From NCBI GenBank assembly GCA_947000775.1, contig CAMQGK010000327.1, positions 13,968,001 to 14,032,000 of the forward strand: 64,000 bases of DNA, given 5' to 3'. A program made the translations under genes and the position numbers. This document shows positions 1 through 11,714 of this stretch, piece after piece. Position 1 is the stretch's first letter. Each line of letters starts with the position of its first letter. This stretch comes from Pterois miles (taxonomy: Eukaryota; Chordata; Actinopteri; Perciformes; Scorpaenidae). The notes under the pieces are model-generated. The model was not told the DNA's origin and ran no database searches. It saw only the letters and a program-made list of their open reading frames with translations.

Positions 1-779
1 AGTCATTAATATGTTTGTTGGGCTTGAGACGGGCCTGGACATGAGCCTTCTTGAGCAGAGGGACCTTGCGCGCACTGCAGGATTTTAAACCATTGCATCT
101 CAGTGTATTACCAATAGTTTTCTTGGTGACTGTGGTCCCAGCTGCCTTGAGATCATTAACCAGCTCCTCCCATGTAGTTCTCGGCTGATCTCTAACCTTT
201 CTCATGATCATTGAGACCCCCACGAGGTGATATCTTGCATGGAGCCCCCAGCCTAGGTCGATTAACAGTCATGTTGTACTCCTTCCACTTCCGAATAATT
301 GCACCAACAGTTGTCACCTTCTCATTCAGCTTCTTACTTATGGTTTTGTAGCCCATTCCAGCCTTGTGGAGTTCAACAACTTTGTCCCTGACATCTTTTG
401 ACAGCTCTTTAGTCTTGCCCGTGGTGGAGATGGTGGAGTATTACTGAGTCTGTGGGCAGGTGGCTTTTTATACAGGTGCCAATTTGGAACAGGTGTCTGT
501 CATGCAGGTAATTACTTCAGTGAGATTAGGAGTATGTCAGTGGTCTGTGGGAGCCAACATTGGTCAAAGTTGGTCGGGGATCAAATACTTATTTCCCTCA
601 ATGACATGCAAATTTATTTTTATTTTTCATTTCATGCAATTTTCTCAATATTTTTTTAATATTCTTTCTATAACTGTTAAAATAAAGCTGCCATAAAAAT
701 CCGAGACTGTTAATTTATTTGTTAGTATGACAACTGCCAAAATCAGTGGGGGATCAAATACTTATTTCCTCCACTGTAC
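1..779 (-). mobile_element. Tc1/mariner element, decayed, cut by the window edge
   Basis: The right end is a Tc1-type terminus: GGATCAAATACTTATTTCCT near 751-770, followed by CCACTG and a TA at 778-779 (Tc1 elements insert at TA). The same motif occurs internally at about 576-596, roughly 175 bp inward. Two direct repeats within one terminal inverted repeat is the IR/DR arrangement of fish Tc1 elements. Read on the minus strand, about 430 down to 1 encodes a typical N-terminal transposase helix-turn-helix region, beginning with a KTKELSKDVRDKVVELHKAG-type stretch. No long minus frame stays open across 1-430, so the transposase is broken. The element sits in cmc1 intron 2; its other end lies left of base 1. 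Confidence 0.88.
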
Positions 780-2410
780 ATCATGGCCTGGAGTCATATT
801 TTCTGTTACACTGTCTACTGTATGTACTAAATATAGTTGTAGAAGCACATATACTCAGCCAAAAAGTGAGGCGAAGAAGCAATTATAAGCAGACTTTGTG
901 GACTCTAGCCTGGAGGTGAAGTTAAACAATAAATAGCAAAACATTAATGAACCTTATGTTCATAGAAGCTAAAACATTCAGGGGTTTCTAACATGCTGTT
1001 TGAATTTCTAGGCATTTCTTTGCAACAGCCTTCCAAAATCTACAATTTCTTGTAATTTCTCTGGAGGTAAAATGCAGACTATAAAACTAAACAAAACTGG
1101 AGGGTGGCAATATCTTATTGTGATGCTTAACTGTAATGAGAACTGAATATTATTAGAATCTACAATGATCACCATGGGGGACTAAATGCATTATCCTGGC
1201 ATACTTCAGTGACTGCGCACTAGACCCATTGCTCACTCAGTATAATAAGGCTTTGGTACTACGAATTCCTAACCTTAGATAAAGTAGTAGTATTGTATGT
1301 ATTTATTCTTTTTACCTTTTCTTAAACTTTTGTGTTCTTGAAAGTACAAACACTTTCAGTTTGCAGGGGTTTAGTAAATACACCTCTTAAATTAAAGGGA
1401 TTCTGCAGAGGGACTTCATAAACTGGGATTTTTAATATAACTGATTTCCAAGCCATTATGTATTCATGTATTTAGCAGGTGAACTGAGTTACACAGAGGA
1501 TGGAAAGAAAAGGAAAGAGAAGTATAGTGTTTTGAGGACCTTTCTACTGTAGATAATGTGCCAGTATGCCAGTAATATGTTTTGCGTACAATCATTTTTT
1601 TTTTATTGCATTTATAATGCATTCAATTGCCAGTTAATTAGGCACACCATGCTAAACGAATGCATGCATTACAACAACCCAACCATAAATCCTGCCTCCA
1701 TGAAGCTCATAATGTTGATGTTTTTGTTGAAACTTCAGTTTTTTGTTTTAGACAGGTATTGACTCAACTTTATGGTCATCTTGGGGGCTGTAGTTTACAG
1801 CGTTGTTGAATATATAAGTGAATGTAACTGTTATGCCAGTAATGTGGCCATCATTATTCAGTAAAGATTAATATTGATTGACTTTTTTTCACAGCAGAGA
1901 TTTGGACCTGTCATAGCAGGAAAAGCACAGGTATTGCTGATTTCATTTAAGACTGTTCACATCTAGTAAGGCATTCTAGTGAGGTAGTTAGGACCAGGAA
2001 TGTCTCATCAAAATTGAAAGCAGGCTTTATTAATATTAAAGACACCGGTGCTTTCCCAGTTGTGATATGTCAAAATGTCTGCTGTGACAAAGCCTGTTTC
2101 TGCATAAAAATACCATATTTAAAGAAATGGACTTGGATGGGCCAGCCGTACTTGCAGGGCATGCATTAATCAGGATGTTACTAAAACAATTTAAAATTAA
2201 TCAAAATCGTGTCATACTTGTGATGGAAGCCAAACAAATTTGTCAAGGAAATGCATTTTAACATCAGGTGTAAATGTTTTCAGCTAAACCACACACAAGA
2301 GAAGAATGGCCGTGGTCCTGCTTTTCTAAACTTACTTTTTATTTGTCTATGATACTGGACTTTTGGGAATGAAAATATGTGCTGTGTCATTCGCATAGAG
2401 ATACACACAC
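1..2410 (-). other. cmc1 intron 2 (part)
   Basis: This is the stretch downstream of cmc1 exon 2 on the minus strand. Apart from the Tc1 remnant at 1-779 it is AT-rich single-copy-looking DNA. I searched the minus strand for the next CMC1 exon, which should carry the second half of the first CX9C motif and the second CX9C motif, and saw none, so that exon probably lies left of base 1. Confidence 0.55.
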
Positions 2411-2503
2411 CTTCAACTTTCTCAGCACAGCGCTCCTTGGCTTTCTCCCTCATCATTTTGGGGATAAGGACATCTTTCTCCACGTGCCTCAGTTGGACTT
2501 CCT
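2411..2503 (-). CDS. cmc1: cmc1 coding exon 2
   Basis: The acceptor AG is at 2505-2504 and the donor GT at 2410-2409; 93 bases leave one base in phase for the next exon. It encodes the conserved CMC1 core, including the basic helix and the first cysteine of the first CX9C motif. Longer open frames run through both splice sites here but only this segment matches the family. Confidence 0.9.
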
Positions 2504-2880
2504 CTGAGAAAGCACAAACACAGATACACAGTTTAACCACCAGAGCCGCGGTCAGCATGTCATCATCACTGTTACTTACATTTATGCAGACGAGCGTTAT
2601 AAAGTCAACTTTTAGACCATTAAGGGAGGCGGTGGACATATAACGTTTAACCTATTGGACACATGAAGAATCGTTTAGCATTTTCCATTGCGTAGAGATG
2701 GCCGCTTTACTTTATTTATGCTAGCTAACGTTAGCCTTAGTCTTTCCTAGCTGCACGGGGCTGAATAAAGCTGTATAAAGAGCGAGCTAACCCGGATGTT
2801 TAGCTAGCGTTATATTATGAAACACACGTTATGCATTTAAACGAGCAAAAGTGTTTAATACCTGCGTTAGCTGCTTCCAT
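2411..2880 (-). CDS. cmc1: CMC1, mitochondrial twin-CX9C COX assembly protein (5' part)
   Basis: Two exons on the minus strand, 2880-2862 and 2503-2411, splice in frame to encode residues 1-37 (MEAANAEEVQLRHVEKDVLI and on to a first CX9C cysteine at residue 32). The HVEKDVLIPK block and the REKAKERC block are diagnostic of the CMC1 family. CMC1 is a small twin-CX9C protein of the mitochondrial intermembrane space that assists early cytochrome c oxidase assembly. The family is about 106 residues, so roughly two thirds is missing and must lie in exons left of the window. The start is the only ATG that gives the short family-typical N-terminus, and splice sites are consensus (CAG|GTATT and TTCTCAG|AGG). 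The gene is divergent from eomes, as in mammals. Its upstream region carries ETS and ZNF143-type motifs that suit a housekeeping mitochondrial gene. Confidence 0.9.
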
Positions 2881-3000
2881 TGTGGTGATGTTTCTCAAAA
2901 CATTACAAAACTGGACCAATGTGACCTAGCTCGCGTACGCTCAAAATACTTCCGCTGTCGTAATAGGCAGCGTAAGAAACTACAAATCCCAGAGTCACAC
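2690..3000 (-). promoter_or_regulatory. cmc1 promoter region with ETS and ZNF143-type sites
   Basis: Immediately upstream of the cmc1 ATG (minus strand) lie ACTTCCGC at 2948-2955, an ETS/GABP (NRF-2) core, and ACTACAAATCCCAGAG at 2979-2994, a good match to the ZNF143/Staf site. No TATA box is obvious. The surrounding 2720-2870 carries several GCTAGC/GTTAGC motifs and is less AT-rich than its flanks. GABP and ZNF143 sites are common at TATA-less housekeeping promoters, including nuclear genes for mitochondrial proteins. Binding is inferred from motif match only. Confidence 0.6.
2862..2880 (-). CDS. cmc1: cmc1 coding exon 1
   Basis: Nineteen coding bases from the ATG at 2880-2878 to the donor GT at 2861-2860. 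It encodes MEAANA plus one base of a split codon. The joined codon reads Glu and continues directly into the conserved CMC1 sequence, which supports both the exon and the start. Confidence 0.85.
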
Positions 3001-3109
3001 AGGGACTCAACCTATGGTCATTTCTGTCGAGAGGATTTTTTGACGCTTATGCCCTTTCTATTTAAATTCATAATATTAGAAACACTTTCCATCCACTATT
3101 GTGGTTAAG

Positions 3110-3136
3110 CAAATAATAATAATAATAATAATAAAG

Positions 3137-3189
<53 letters not shown>
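3110..3189. repeat. (AAT)n-(ATT)n microsatellite, self-complementary
   Basis: About eight AAT units are followed by a short AAAG interruption and then about eighteen ATT units. The two arms are reverse complements, so the single strand could fold into an AT hairpin. Confidence 0.97.
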
Positions 3190-3190
<1 letters not shown>

Positions 3191-3429
3191 CACATTAACA
3201 CAAGCATCATAAAGTATTTTTAAATGGAGTGAAATACTAGTAGTGAAATATGTCTCATAGCAAAATGTTGACCAGTGCTTTCCTCCATTACCATTATGAC
3301 ATTATTTTTACTTTCACTTTTACTTAATTATTATGAAATAATTGTAGGCCTATAAATCTCTTGGAAATATCATGTGTGATTTAATCTATGGGCAGAAGCA
3401 AATCTGCCAACTGTGATATCTGCAGCATC

Positions 3430-4010
3430 TGACAAATTAAACAGTAATATAATAACAAGAAGAAGAATTTTGTTTGTAGAGCTCATTTCAAGCCCAAAGT
3501 TAAAAGTGCTTTCCAAGTAAAAACACAACATAGACAAGAGAATCGAATGAAATATAAATAGTAAAATAAAAACAATACAATAGGTAAATAAAGAAACATG
3601 CATACATACTGTATATTCGTACAATTACATATGCACATACATACGCATAGACGTCAGCATACAAACATACAAAAGACTCAAATTCAGCTGATTGGAAAAG
3701 CCATTCTTAAACAAAGTGAGCATTTAGACTGGATTTAAAAGTCGTGACAGAGAGCTGATCTGATGCTCAGTGGGAGACTGCTCCAGAGTCGGGGAGCCAG
3801 TACTGCAAAGCTATGATCACCCTTTATTTTTAACCTGGACATTGGAACAGTTAAAAGACCCAGACTGGCAGACCTGTACTCCAAATTATGGCTGAATTAT
3901 TATAGCTTTAATTTTTCAGGATTTAATGATTGAATGCTATTATATAAGATCTTCATTCTTTCTTCTTTCACATGCAAAATAATACAACAAATAAAATCTG
4001 TTATTTGGAC
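3430..4010. repeat. Interspersed repeat fragment, LINE/SINE-tail-like
   Basis: The stretch contains phrases I recognise from dispersed fish repeats: an AAAGTGCTTTCCAAG-type segment near 3500, a 'cattt...actggatttaaaa' segment near 3720, and 'gggagactgctccagagtcgg' followed by 'taaaagacccagac' near 3770-3870. No coding capacity is seen. The family was not identified and the edges are approximate. Confidence 0.5.
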
Positions 4011-7000
4011 CAACTGTGGAATAACGCCATAATAATTGTGAGAGAATTCTCCTCTGAAAGTACATTGACAATCCAACCACAACGTTTCTGAGCCTGCACC
4101 ACAGACTGCATGTAGATCACAGTAAGTCTGACCACAGTCAGTTGTGTGGTGGACGAGTTGTCTGGATCCCATGCAAGGAAGCCCCACCTGTTCAGTCAAA
4201 GCGACAGGTACACACTCTCAGACAAACACACACACCTTGAAGCAAAAGACAAGCTTCACACTTACTGTTAAACAATAGACTGCAATAAAAAAAACGTGTG
4301 TAAGCTACCCACCTACATATCCAAACCACACACACACATCCAGTGCGCCTTCACAAGTCACACTCACCCACACACACACACACCACCAGCAGAGGTGATA
4401 TAGTGAATGTCTGCTTGAAGTTCTCACGGCTCTCTGACCTTACAACGCTAAAGCTGCCACTTTATCACTGTGGAGAAGCACACTATTTTCATCTACAAAT
4501 CAAAGGCCAGAAAGGAAAAAAACAAAGATTTCTACATGAAGAAAAACTCATTTCACAGAGACCACAGGCCGTCACTAGTATAAACTGCATGTTTTTGGTT
4601 TTTTTTGTTTTTTTGTCTTTTTTTTTGCTTTTTTTGTAGTTGTTGTTTTAGTTTACCCCAGACTTAAGCACATACAGCATATGGACACACACATCTCCAA
4701 GCTTGGCCAAACAGCTCCCAGACAGCACACTCTTCTGTTTCTATCCCTCCTGACACCAGGTGGGCATCTGCAGATTTTAATATCAGCAGATCTTTCCAAA
4801 CTGCAACACAAGCCAAGTTTCCACAACAGGGCCAAGTGGCGCACATGTGAATGATTGCACAACCACTAAACCAAATCTGAGAAAAATCATATTGTATTTC
4901 TTGAAAAACATGTTTTTATTTGATATGCGCTATCCTGCAAGTAATATTAAAAATCCACTGTAAATCTTTGCCACTATACAAATAGTTGAAACCGTAAGAA
5001 TTTATTTTATTATCCACAGTATTGACAAATCTCTCAGACACAGTGTATGGTAACTTAGTAGAAATATGTATATTAGTAATATTTTCTTGATAAAATGTGT
5101 AAAATAACAAGAGCAGAGGTTAAAACAGAAATGTCTAATGTTGAGGAGGAAATGTGTTACAGTAGAAATAAAAGTGCATCTACTTTATAATCATCTTTAA
5201 ATCATACTCTTTGATAACGACAAATATTTTGCTGTTTTTTTTTCTTCACAAATTCAAAGGGACATGGAAAATGCAAGCACATAATTATAAAAGGAGTAAT
5301 TTGGACCAAATGGCAGGAGCAAACTGAGCGATTAGATTAGCTAAAGGGTTATAATGATTCACCACTGCTCATGCACAGTGTGTGTTTAATATCTAAGTTC
5401 AAACCGTTCACATTTTTCAAAGCAAAAAGAGAGTATTGGGAAGCACAATATCATAGCATGCTTTCTAACTGAGTCCTTGTGATTTTCTCTGATAGTGTAG
5501 CCTCCCTACTGAACTGATATCATGTTCATCCCCCTTTTAAAAAAACAGCCTTTTACCTTCCCTTATATTCTTATTTGACTGCAGTGTAAATATACAGACA
5601 AAACAGATGCTTATTAATTCTGTGATCCCTCTTTAGGCTTTATAATTAAGTTGTTATGATAAAATATAAAGAATAAGAGATCCAAAATGCAATAGTCAAA
5701 CAAACAGCAGGTTTGTGGTCATGTCAGGTGGGTCTACTAATTCACTTACAGCCGTGCTATGCAAGACAATCACTTTCTGCAGCAATTGTATCTTGTTGTT
5801 TTGTTCTGACAGAGTAGATCCTGGAAGTTCAGTCTTTAGAGAAAGAAATCTTAACAGTATTTGTTGATTTCCAGCTCTGCAAATTTGACTCCCACACGTT
5901 ATGTTCATGTTGTGTCATGGAAGAGTAAAAATCGTACATAATGTGCCTTTAAGACAACACCCTAGTAAAATACTGCACAAGATGGAAAAGAAATCAACTC
6001 TATGTCTCAGGAAGAGAGTAAGTATCAAGCTCAGTTGGCTCTTTGGTGGAAACTGCTCACTACCCCAGGTAGCATGCTGGTTTATATGGCAGGGGCATGG
6101 GCTCCCAGCACTGATCCAATATTACCCAAGCAGCAGGCCCCCATGAACCTGGCAGAAGGAGGTTAGCAAAGTTAAACCCTCTTACAACATGCCTCACTGC
6201 TCAGGGCCAACCACCAGCTCCTCCAACTGTCCACCGACGGCCACAGAACAAGGCCCCTGTCTGTCAGAGAATGTTAAAGGGTCATTGATGCTGACATCTT
6301 TTGCACTTCTGAATCCCCAGAAAATGTTTAAGTTATTGACGTATGATTCGTCAAAACATATTAATGTAGTGCTAAAAGTGAAGGACAGTGTGTTGCGGTA
6401 AGGATAAAGCCTCTATTGCAGGAAGTACAGGACAGATTTTGTGCCACAGAGGACAGTATAATATTTAATAACTAAAACTGAAACTTGAAAGTAATTTTGA
6501 TGAGCATACTGCCTCAACCAACAGACTGTGTTTTACTAAAGGCTCCTCTCTGCCACAGCATGACGGAGGAGGTGTGTTCTGATTTCCTTGTCTGCTGTGC
6601 CATCTCAGTCCCCCACTCCTCCATATCTGTGTCTTCCAAGACGTCGTACGGCCGGCAGATGGGGTGTAGAGATGAGATTTTAGAGAGTGTTTAAGCCAGA
6701 GCCACGGGGAGCCTCTTCAGGGTCGATGGAGAGCAGATAATCCGACGACTCGGGTGAGGGGATTACAAACCTACAGGCAGACCTCTGCTGTTGAGGCCTG
6801 CTGTGGGGCACCTTCCACAGGTCACCCCTATGACATTTGGCAGTGGTGATTAATGTCAACTAAGTGCATCTTGATGTTAGAATGAGTCACAGCTTGGGAG
6901 CTTCTCTTCGTGCTGGCTTTTGGTACTAATTTATTTAACATGAGATTGTAAACATTTTGATGAAATAGTCATGGTGAGCTGTGGAGTTTGCTAGAATGAT

Positions 7001-7173
7001 GGTGAAGGTAAGCATGAGCTTTTACTGAGCTTTAAACATGCTCACATTCTCATCATCCCCCTGTCTTACTGTTTTCTCTTAAAGCTCAGATCTTTAACCA
7101 AATCTGATGTGTCACAGACGAAATGAAAAAAATTATATTACAATTTCTCAGCTCAACTGATTCAAGTTTGAAG
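4011..7173. other. Intergenic, no gene recognised
   Basis: AT-rich DNA between cmc1 and eomes. It has scattered short CA tracts (4200-4385) and a T-rich run at 4590-4640. Short open frames exist but none resembles a known protein or carries coherent splice signals. No RNA gene was seen. Confidence 0.5.
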
Positions 7174-7737
7174 TAGGGATGGACAATAAAGCAAAACTCT
7201 TCTATCCCAATAAGGTTATTTCATATCTTGACAACAATACATATGACAGTATATCATGTTTTCTGACCACACTAACCTCATAGTGAAACCTCTGTACACT
7301 ACAGTGTGAATTAAATACTTGACAAATGGGTATTTTTTTTTTCATTTTAAGAAATAGAATCAAAATGAATGCAACAGATGTAAGTGAAAGTATAGAGAAA
7401 AATAGAAATGGAAAACAATATATGTAAGGGATAATGTATAACGAGCTGGTCATTGTTGGGAAATAAACCCTGATAAGGCGATGCAGCAACCCAACACAAA
7501 TCAAAGAGGTTCATCTCACAACAATGACCCGCTAGCTGTACATTATTCCACTTATAACATAGCAACTTAGTTAAGAAATCAAAATTTGGCTCAGCAATTG
7601 TGTCCATAACAATGGTCTGTTATACATAGGAACGGTCTGCTATGAAGAAATAATAGACTGTAGAACGCCATGATTGACCAATCAGAATTGAGTATTCAAC
7701 AAAGACATGCAATAAATCCTCATATTGCCCAGCCCTA
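7174..7737. mobile_element. hAT-like non-autonomous DNA transposon
   Basis: The ends form a short inverted repeat (TAGGGATGGACAATA at the left, TATTGCCCAGCCCTA at the right). The 8 bases flanking each side, GTTTGAAG (7166-7173) and GTCTGAAG (7738-7745), match at 7 of 8 positions. An 8-bp target duplication is the hAT superfamily signature. The interior of about 560 bp has no transposase. Confidence 0.78.
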
Positions 7738-8359
7738 GTCTGAAGCACTATTGGCACAGGTGTACCAAATTAAATCACACCTATAAATCCTACAACCCTA
7801 AGTCAACAATATGAGAGATAAAACAATTGTTTCTAGGCAGAATAAAGTTACACCATGATATTCAAATGAACCAGAAAGCTTTTTTGGTCATGTTGGCACC
7901 ACCCAAGCAATGTCAGGATGCATTTCCTCTCAAGCAAGTGAAGGGGTCTGCCACTGTGCCACAATCTGCACCCGCTTCTCAGGCAGGCTAAACCCTTTGA
8001 CACCACAGTTTTTAATTAAAATTACATTAGGAGTAATCAGCCGGAAGAGTTGGGGATGGAGGTCAGAGGCATCGAGGGAGGGTTGGGTGAGTGGAGGTAT
8101 GGTTTACATAGATGATAAGAGGGGTAGAGGTTGACCCCAAACCAGTGATCTCTGCTGGTTCAGTACTGACCACCGGGTCAGTATAGATGTTGCTGGGGTC
8201 ATGCCTGGCTAGCTTGTGGTTGTTTTTGTACTTTTCTCTATTTAAAAAAAAAAAAGAGTATCAATATAGTAAGAAAATAGCTAGGGCAAATGTTTCTCAG
8301 TCTTTATAGTTTTGCACGACAGGGCAGAAAATCTCACATCTACGTATAATAATGACATA

Positions 8360-9010
8360 TTAACACAAAATCATTTTAATGCCTCTAATTTATAAACAAC
8401 TTTACACAGTTTATCTTTCTGAGGTTGTAGTGGGCTCAGTTTTAATGCCGGTTATGATACTGGTATTGTATGAAACTACAAATCTAAGGATTCAATTGTT
8501 ACCAACCATGTCATACTAGCTTATTGGGAAGGACGTTAAATAACGCTCCAAACTTACGCTAAATTTTGGAGATGAAAAACTGTCATGGCCATTTTCAAAG
8601 GGGTCCCTTGACCTCTGACCTCAAGCTATCTAAATAAAAATGGGTTCTATTGTTACCCACCAATGATAATCACATGCAGTTTGGGGCAAGTCATACTTAA
8701 CTCAGCACGCTGACACACTGACAGCTGTTGTTGAGTTTGCCATGTTATCATTAGAGTATATTATTGTGGACAATATTTGGCATTGTTTTGTATTGTTAAT
8801 TTATTTCCAGTAAGAAATATATACATACATTTGCGTAAAGCAGCATATTTGTCTACTCCCATATTGATAAGAAAAACTTGAACTAAACTAAATCTACCTT
8901 TAAGGTACATTTTGAACAGATAAATAAATGTGCGATAAATTTGTGATTAATCACCATAAACTATGGATGCAATTAGCTGTTTAGTGGCTAATAATTTTAA
9001 TTGATTGAAA
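8360..9010. mobile_element. hAT-like family A copy 1 (degraded)
   Basis: Shares long phrases with 62601-63216: 'gttgtagtgggctc' near 8424, 'ttttcaaaggggtcccttgacctctgacct' near 8592, 'acactgacagctgttgttg', and 'gtgcgataaatttgtgattaatcac' near 8930. The ends are eroded, so its limits are approximate. Confidence 0.8.
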
Positions 9011-10999
9011 TCCTTAATGATTACACAATTGAACTGGCCAGTTCACTAATTAGTATAAACAGAAACTATGACATTAAAGTTTGATGACTTCCTCCAGTTA
9101 CTGAATTATTCCCTTGTTCTGTCCTGACATGCTCAATGAAATGTAAAATTAAGTTGTTGAGGTTTCAGGTTCAGGTTTTTTTTTTTTTTTTAAGAAGAGA
9201 GACGTCTGGCTTTCTCACTGCATCTATAAAAGGGGAAGACCAAATGTTAATATAACTTCCTTCCTCCCAGAAACAGGAGAGGGCTGAAGAGAGAAGGCTA
9301 CAAAGACCCCATTCGTTCTCACTTGAGGAGCTCTCGCCAAGTTAATTATAAGCTTTATGAAAGTACACAGCAAAAAAGTGGAAGAAACCCACCAAAAGAA
9401 TGGATAGACAGGAGAAGAAAATTACTTTTCCCCTCTGCCTTCGCTTTATGCCCCCTTTAACAAGAGACGAGATGGCAACGGATGGAGGAGGCCTTCTTCA
9501 GGAGGCTTCCTGGGGCTTTTTGCGGGCGAGGCAAACAGGAACGAGGGAGCGCATTCAGCCCTTCTTGTGTTTCTCCCATTCATTAAGCCAGCAAACCTTT
9601 GACCAGTCTACAATGACCAGAGTTTTCCCTCATTACATGGTCCATCCTGATGAAAAGATGAAGAGGACAGAGACGAGGACAACAAGGAGAGCAGAAATGA
9701 AGACCACACCATTTGAATAGGGGTTCGGTATAGAAACCACTAGCGCTAAACAACACCAAAGAGAACACCTTGTCTTTTGATCAAGTTTTTTTCTCCATCT
9801 CTCTCTCCCCTTTTCTCTGTCATTTTTTTTTTTCTAGAATACGATCTTCTCTAGGCTTCTGTGCCCACATTGCCTACACTGCGCTGAGTGTCTGAATGCG
9901 GTTAATTATCTAAAAGGAAAAGTTTGTACCTGTTGAAAAGCTATCCTTGGTTGCTTGGCTTGTTAATGCCAACAAAAAGCAGCCATAACGGATGGTCAGA
10001 GGACACCACATGCTGCGGGAGCCTTTCAGACATGTCCCTAATAAGAATGCAGTAGTGAGAGCGCCTCTGAATGCAAGCAGGGAAGAGGAAGATAGGTAGG
10101 AAGGAGAAAAGAAAAGAAAGGGGAAAAAACATCTTTTACCTCTCCATCTATAATTACTCCAAATGAAGAATAGGCTGAAGAAATGGCCTGGGAGACTTTC
10201 CATTATGACAGGAAAAAAAAACATCAAGTAGAGAAGGCAAAGCACAAGATCGATAGATTTTTAATGGATAAAAGAGGCAGGTTTTTTTTTTTTTTAATAT
10301 AACATCTCAGAAGTAATGGCGTACTGTATGTGCATCAGTGTGTGTCCAAGTAAAATCACATTTGTGACTTTAAAATGTACAAAAGCACTGTCCAGACACC
10401 ATTATGTCTTCACTTCATCAAACCTACAGCCAGTATGCTTCAGTGTAGCCATACTACAGCTACTGCTGTTTGAATCTTTTGTATGCAATGCTCAAATATC
10501 TTCATCATTTTCTCTCACAGTAATATGCAGGCACATTCTTCACTTCATCTGATGAAATGAATCCCTAAAGTAAGAACAGGGCTGCCTCCTCTTTCAGCCT
10601 TACAGAGAAATGTTGCCTGTTGGGCCAATAGTGATCTGTTTGTGTGTGCGTGACCCGCTGACCTGGGCGGAAGTGTCATCTTGTGCTGTAAATGGGCCTG
10701 TAAATGTTTTCACACTCTCACAGGGAGAGTGGTGTGTGGTGAAGCTTTGGGGGAGGTAAAGCTTGGCCGGCAGCATTCATCTTGTCATCAGGCCTTTCAC
10801 ACCTTAAAACAATAATAGACATTCACATGCACCATGTTCAAGGTCAACAAACCAGAAATATGTTAGACATGCAGTATGTTACAATTTCAATGTGGACATC
10901 TTCACACTGGTGGACACAATCATCAACCCTGTCTCCTATAAAATGATGTTCCCATACAACTAAACCACACTTTCAGTTACTTTTTGAGGGAAACATAGT
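9011..10999. other. Intergenic, mostly non-repetitive
   Basis: No gene recognised. The 9200-10860 stretch has balanced composition and few repeat signatures. A TCACACCT T-box half site lies at 10797-10804. Enhancer function is possible but unsupported without cross-species alignment. Confidence 0.4.
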
Positions 11000-11450
11000 T
11001 ACCTCCGCCAAGGAGGTTATGTTTTTGCCGGCGTTTATCTGTCTGTTTGTCTGTGTTCAAGATAACTCAAAAACTTATGGACGGATTTTGATGAAATTTT
11101 CAGGGTGTGTCAGGAAGAACTGATTTAATTCTGGGGGTGATCCGGAAGAAATCCTGGATTCTGGATCACTTTGAAAATTTTGTGAAATTGTTGCCCAAAG
11201 CTCATGAAATTTGACTCAGGGATTTACAATGTGTACTTCTATGAAATCCCAAAGGCTGATGCAGATGTGATCCAGATAGCGGATTTTATAGCAATTTCTA
11301 TAAAAAATGGGGGCATCATGTAGCTGAGACAATTCCGCATCTGAAGTATGTCAAGAATTTGATTGTTTAATACTTGAGGAGATAGATAGAAGAAACCGTA
11401 GGGGGAAACTATGGTTTTGGAGAGGTCTGCGCTCTCGAGTGCTTTTTAGT
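11000..11450. repeat. Dispersed repeat with CCTCCGCCAAGGAGG hairpin end
   Basis: It starts with the palindromic ACCTCCGCCAAGGAGGT (from about 11002), followed by 'tttgccggcgttt', 'ctcaaaaacttatggacgga' and 'ttctggatcactttg'. I recognise this as a widespread fish repeat of uncertain class. It ends near 'gaggtctgcgctctcgagtgc'. No coding potential. Confidence 0.7.
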
Positions 11451-11714
11451 TTTAAACTGGTTTAAACGTGGTAAACTTGTAAACTGAAAAAAAAAAAATG
11501 AAACAACACTCTTGGTTACTTTAAGGAACAACATACTTGATTAGGTTTAGTTAAAATAAATATGGTGTGGCTTAAAATGACTAAAACGTTAATAAAAGCA
11601 ACAACACTACTTGGTAGGGTAAAGGAACAATTAAAATAAAAATCCTGGTTTGGCCTAAAATGACAATATAAAAAAAATGTAAAAAACTACTTGGTTAGGT
11701 TTAGTAAAAAATAA

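Noticed and set aside
2377..2643. Plus-strand frame opposite cmc1 exon 2
   Set aside because: Antisense shadow of the conserved minus-strand CMC1 exon.
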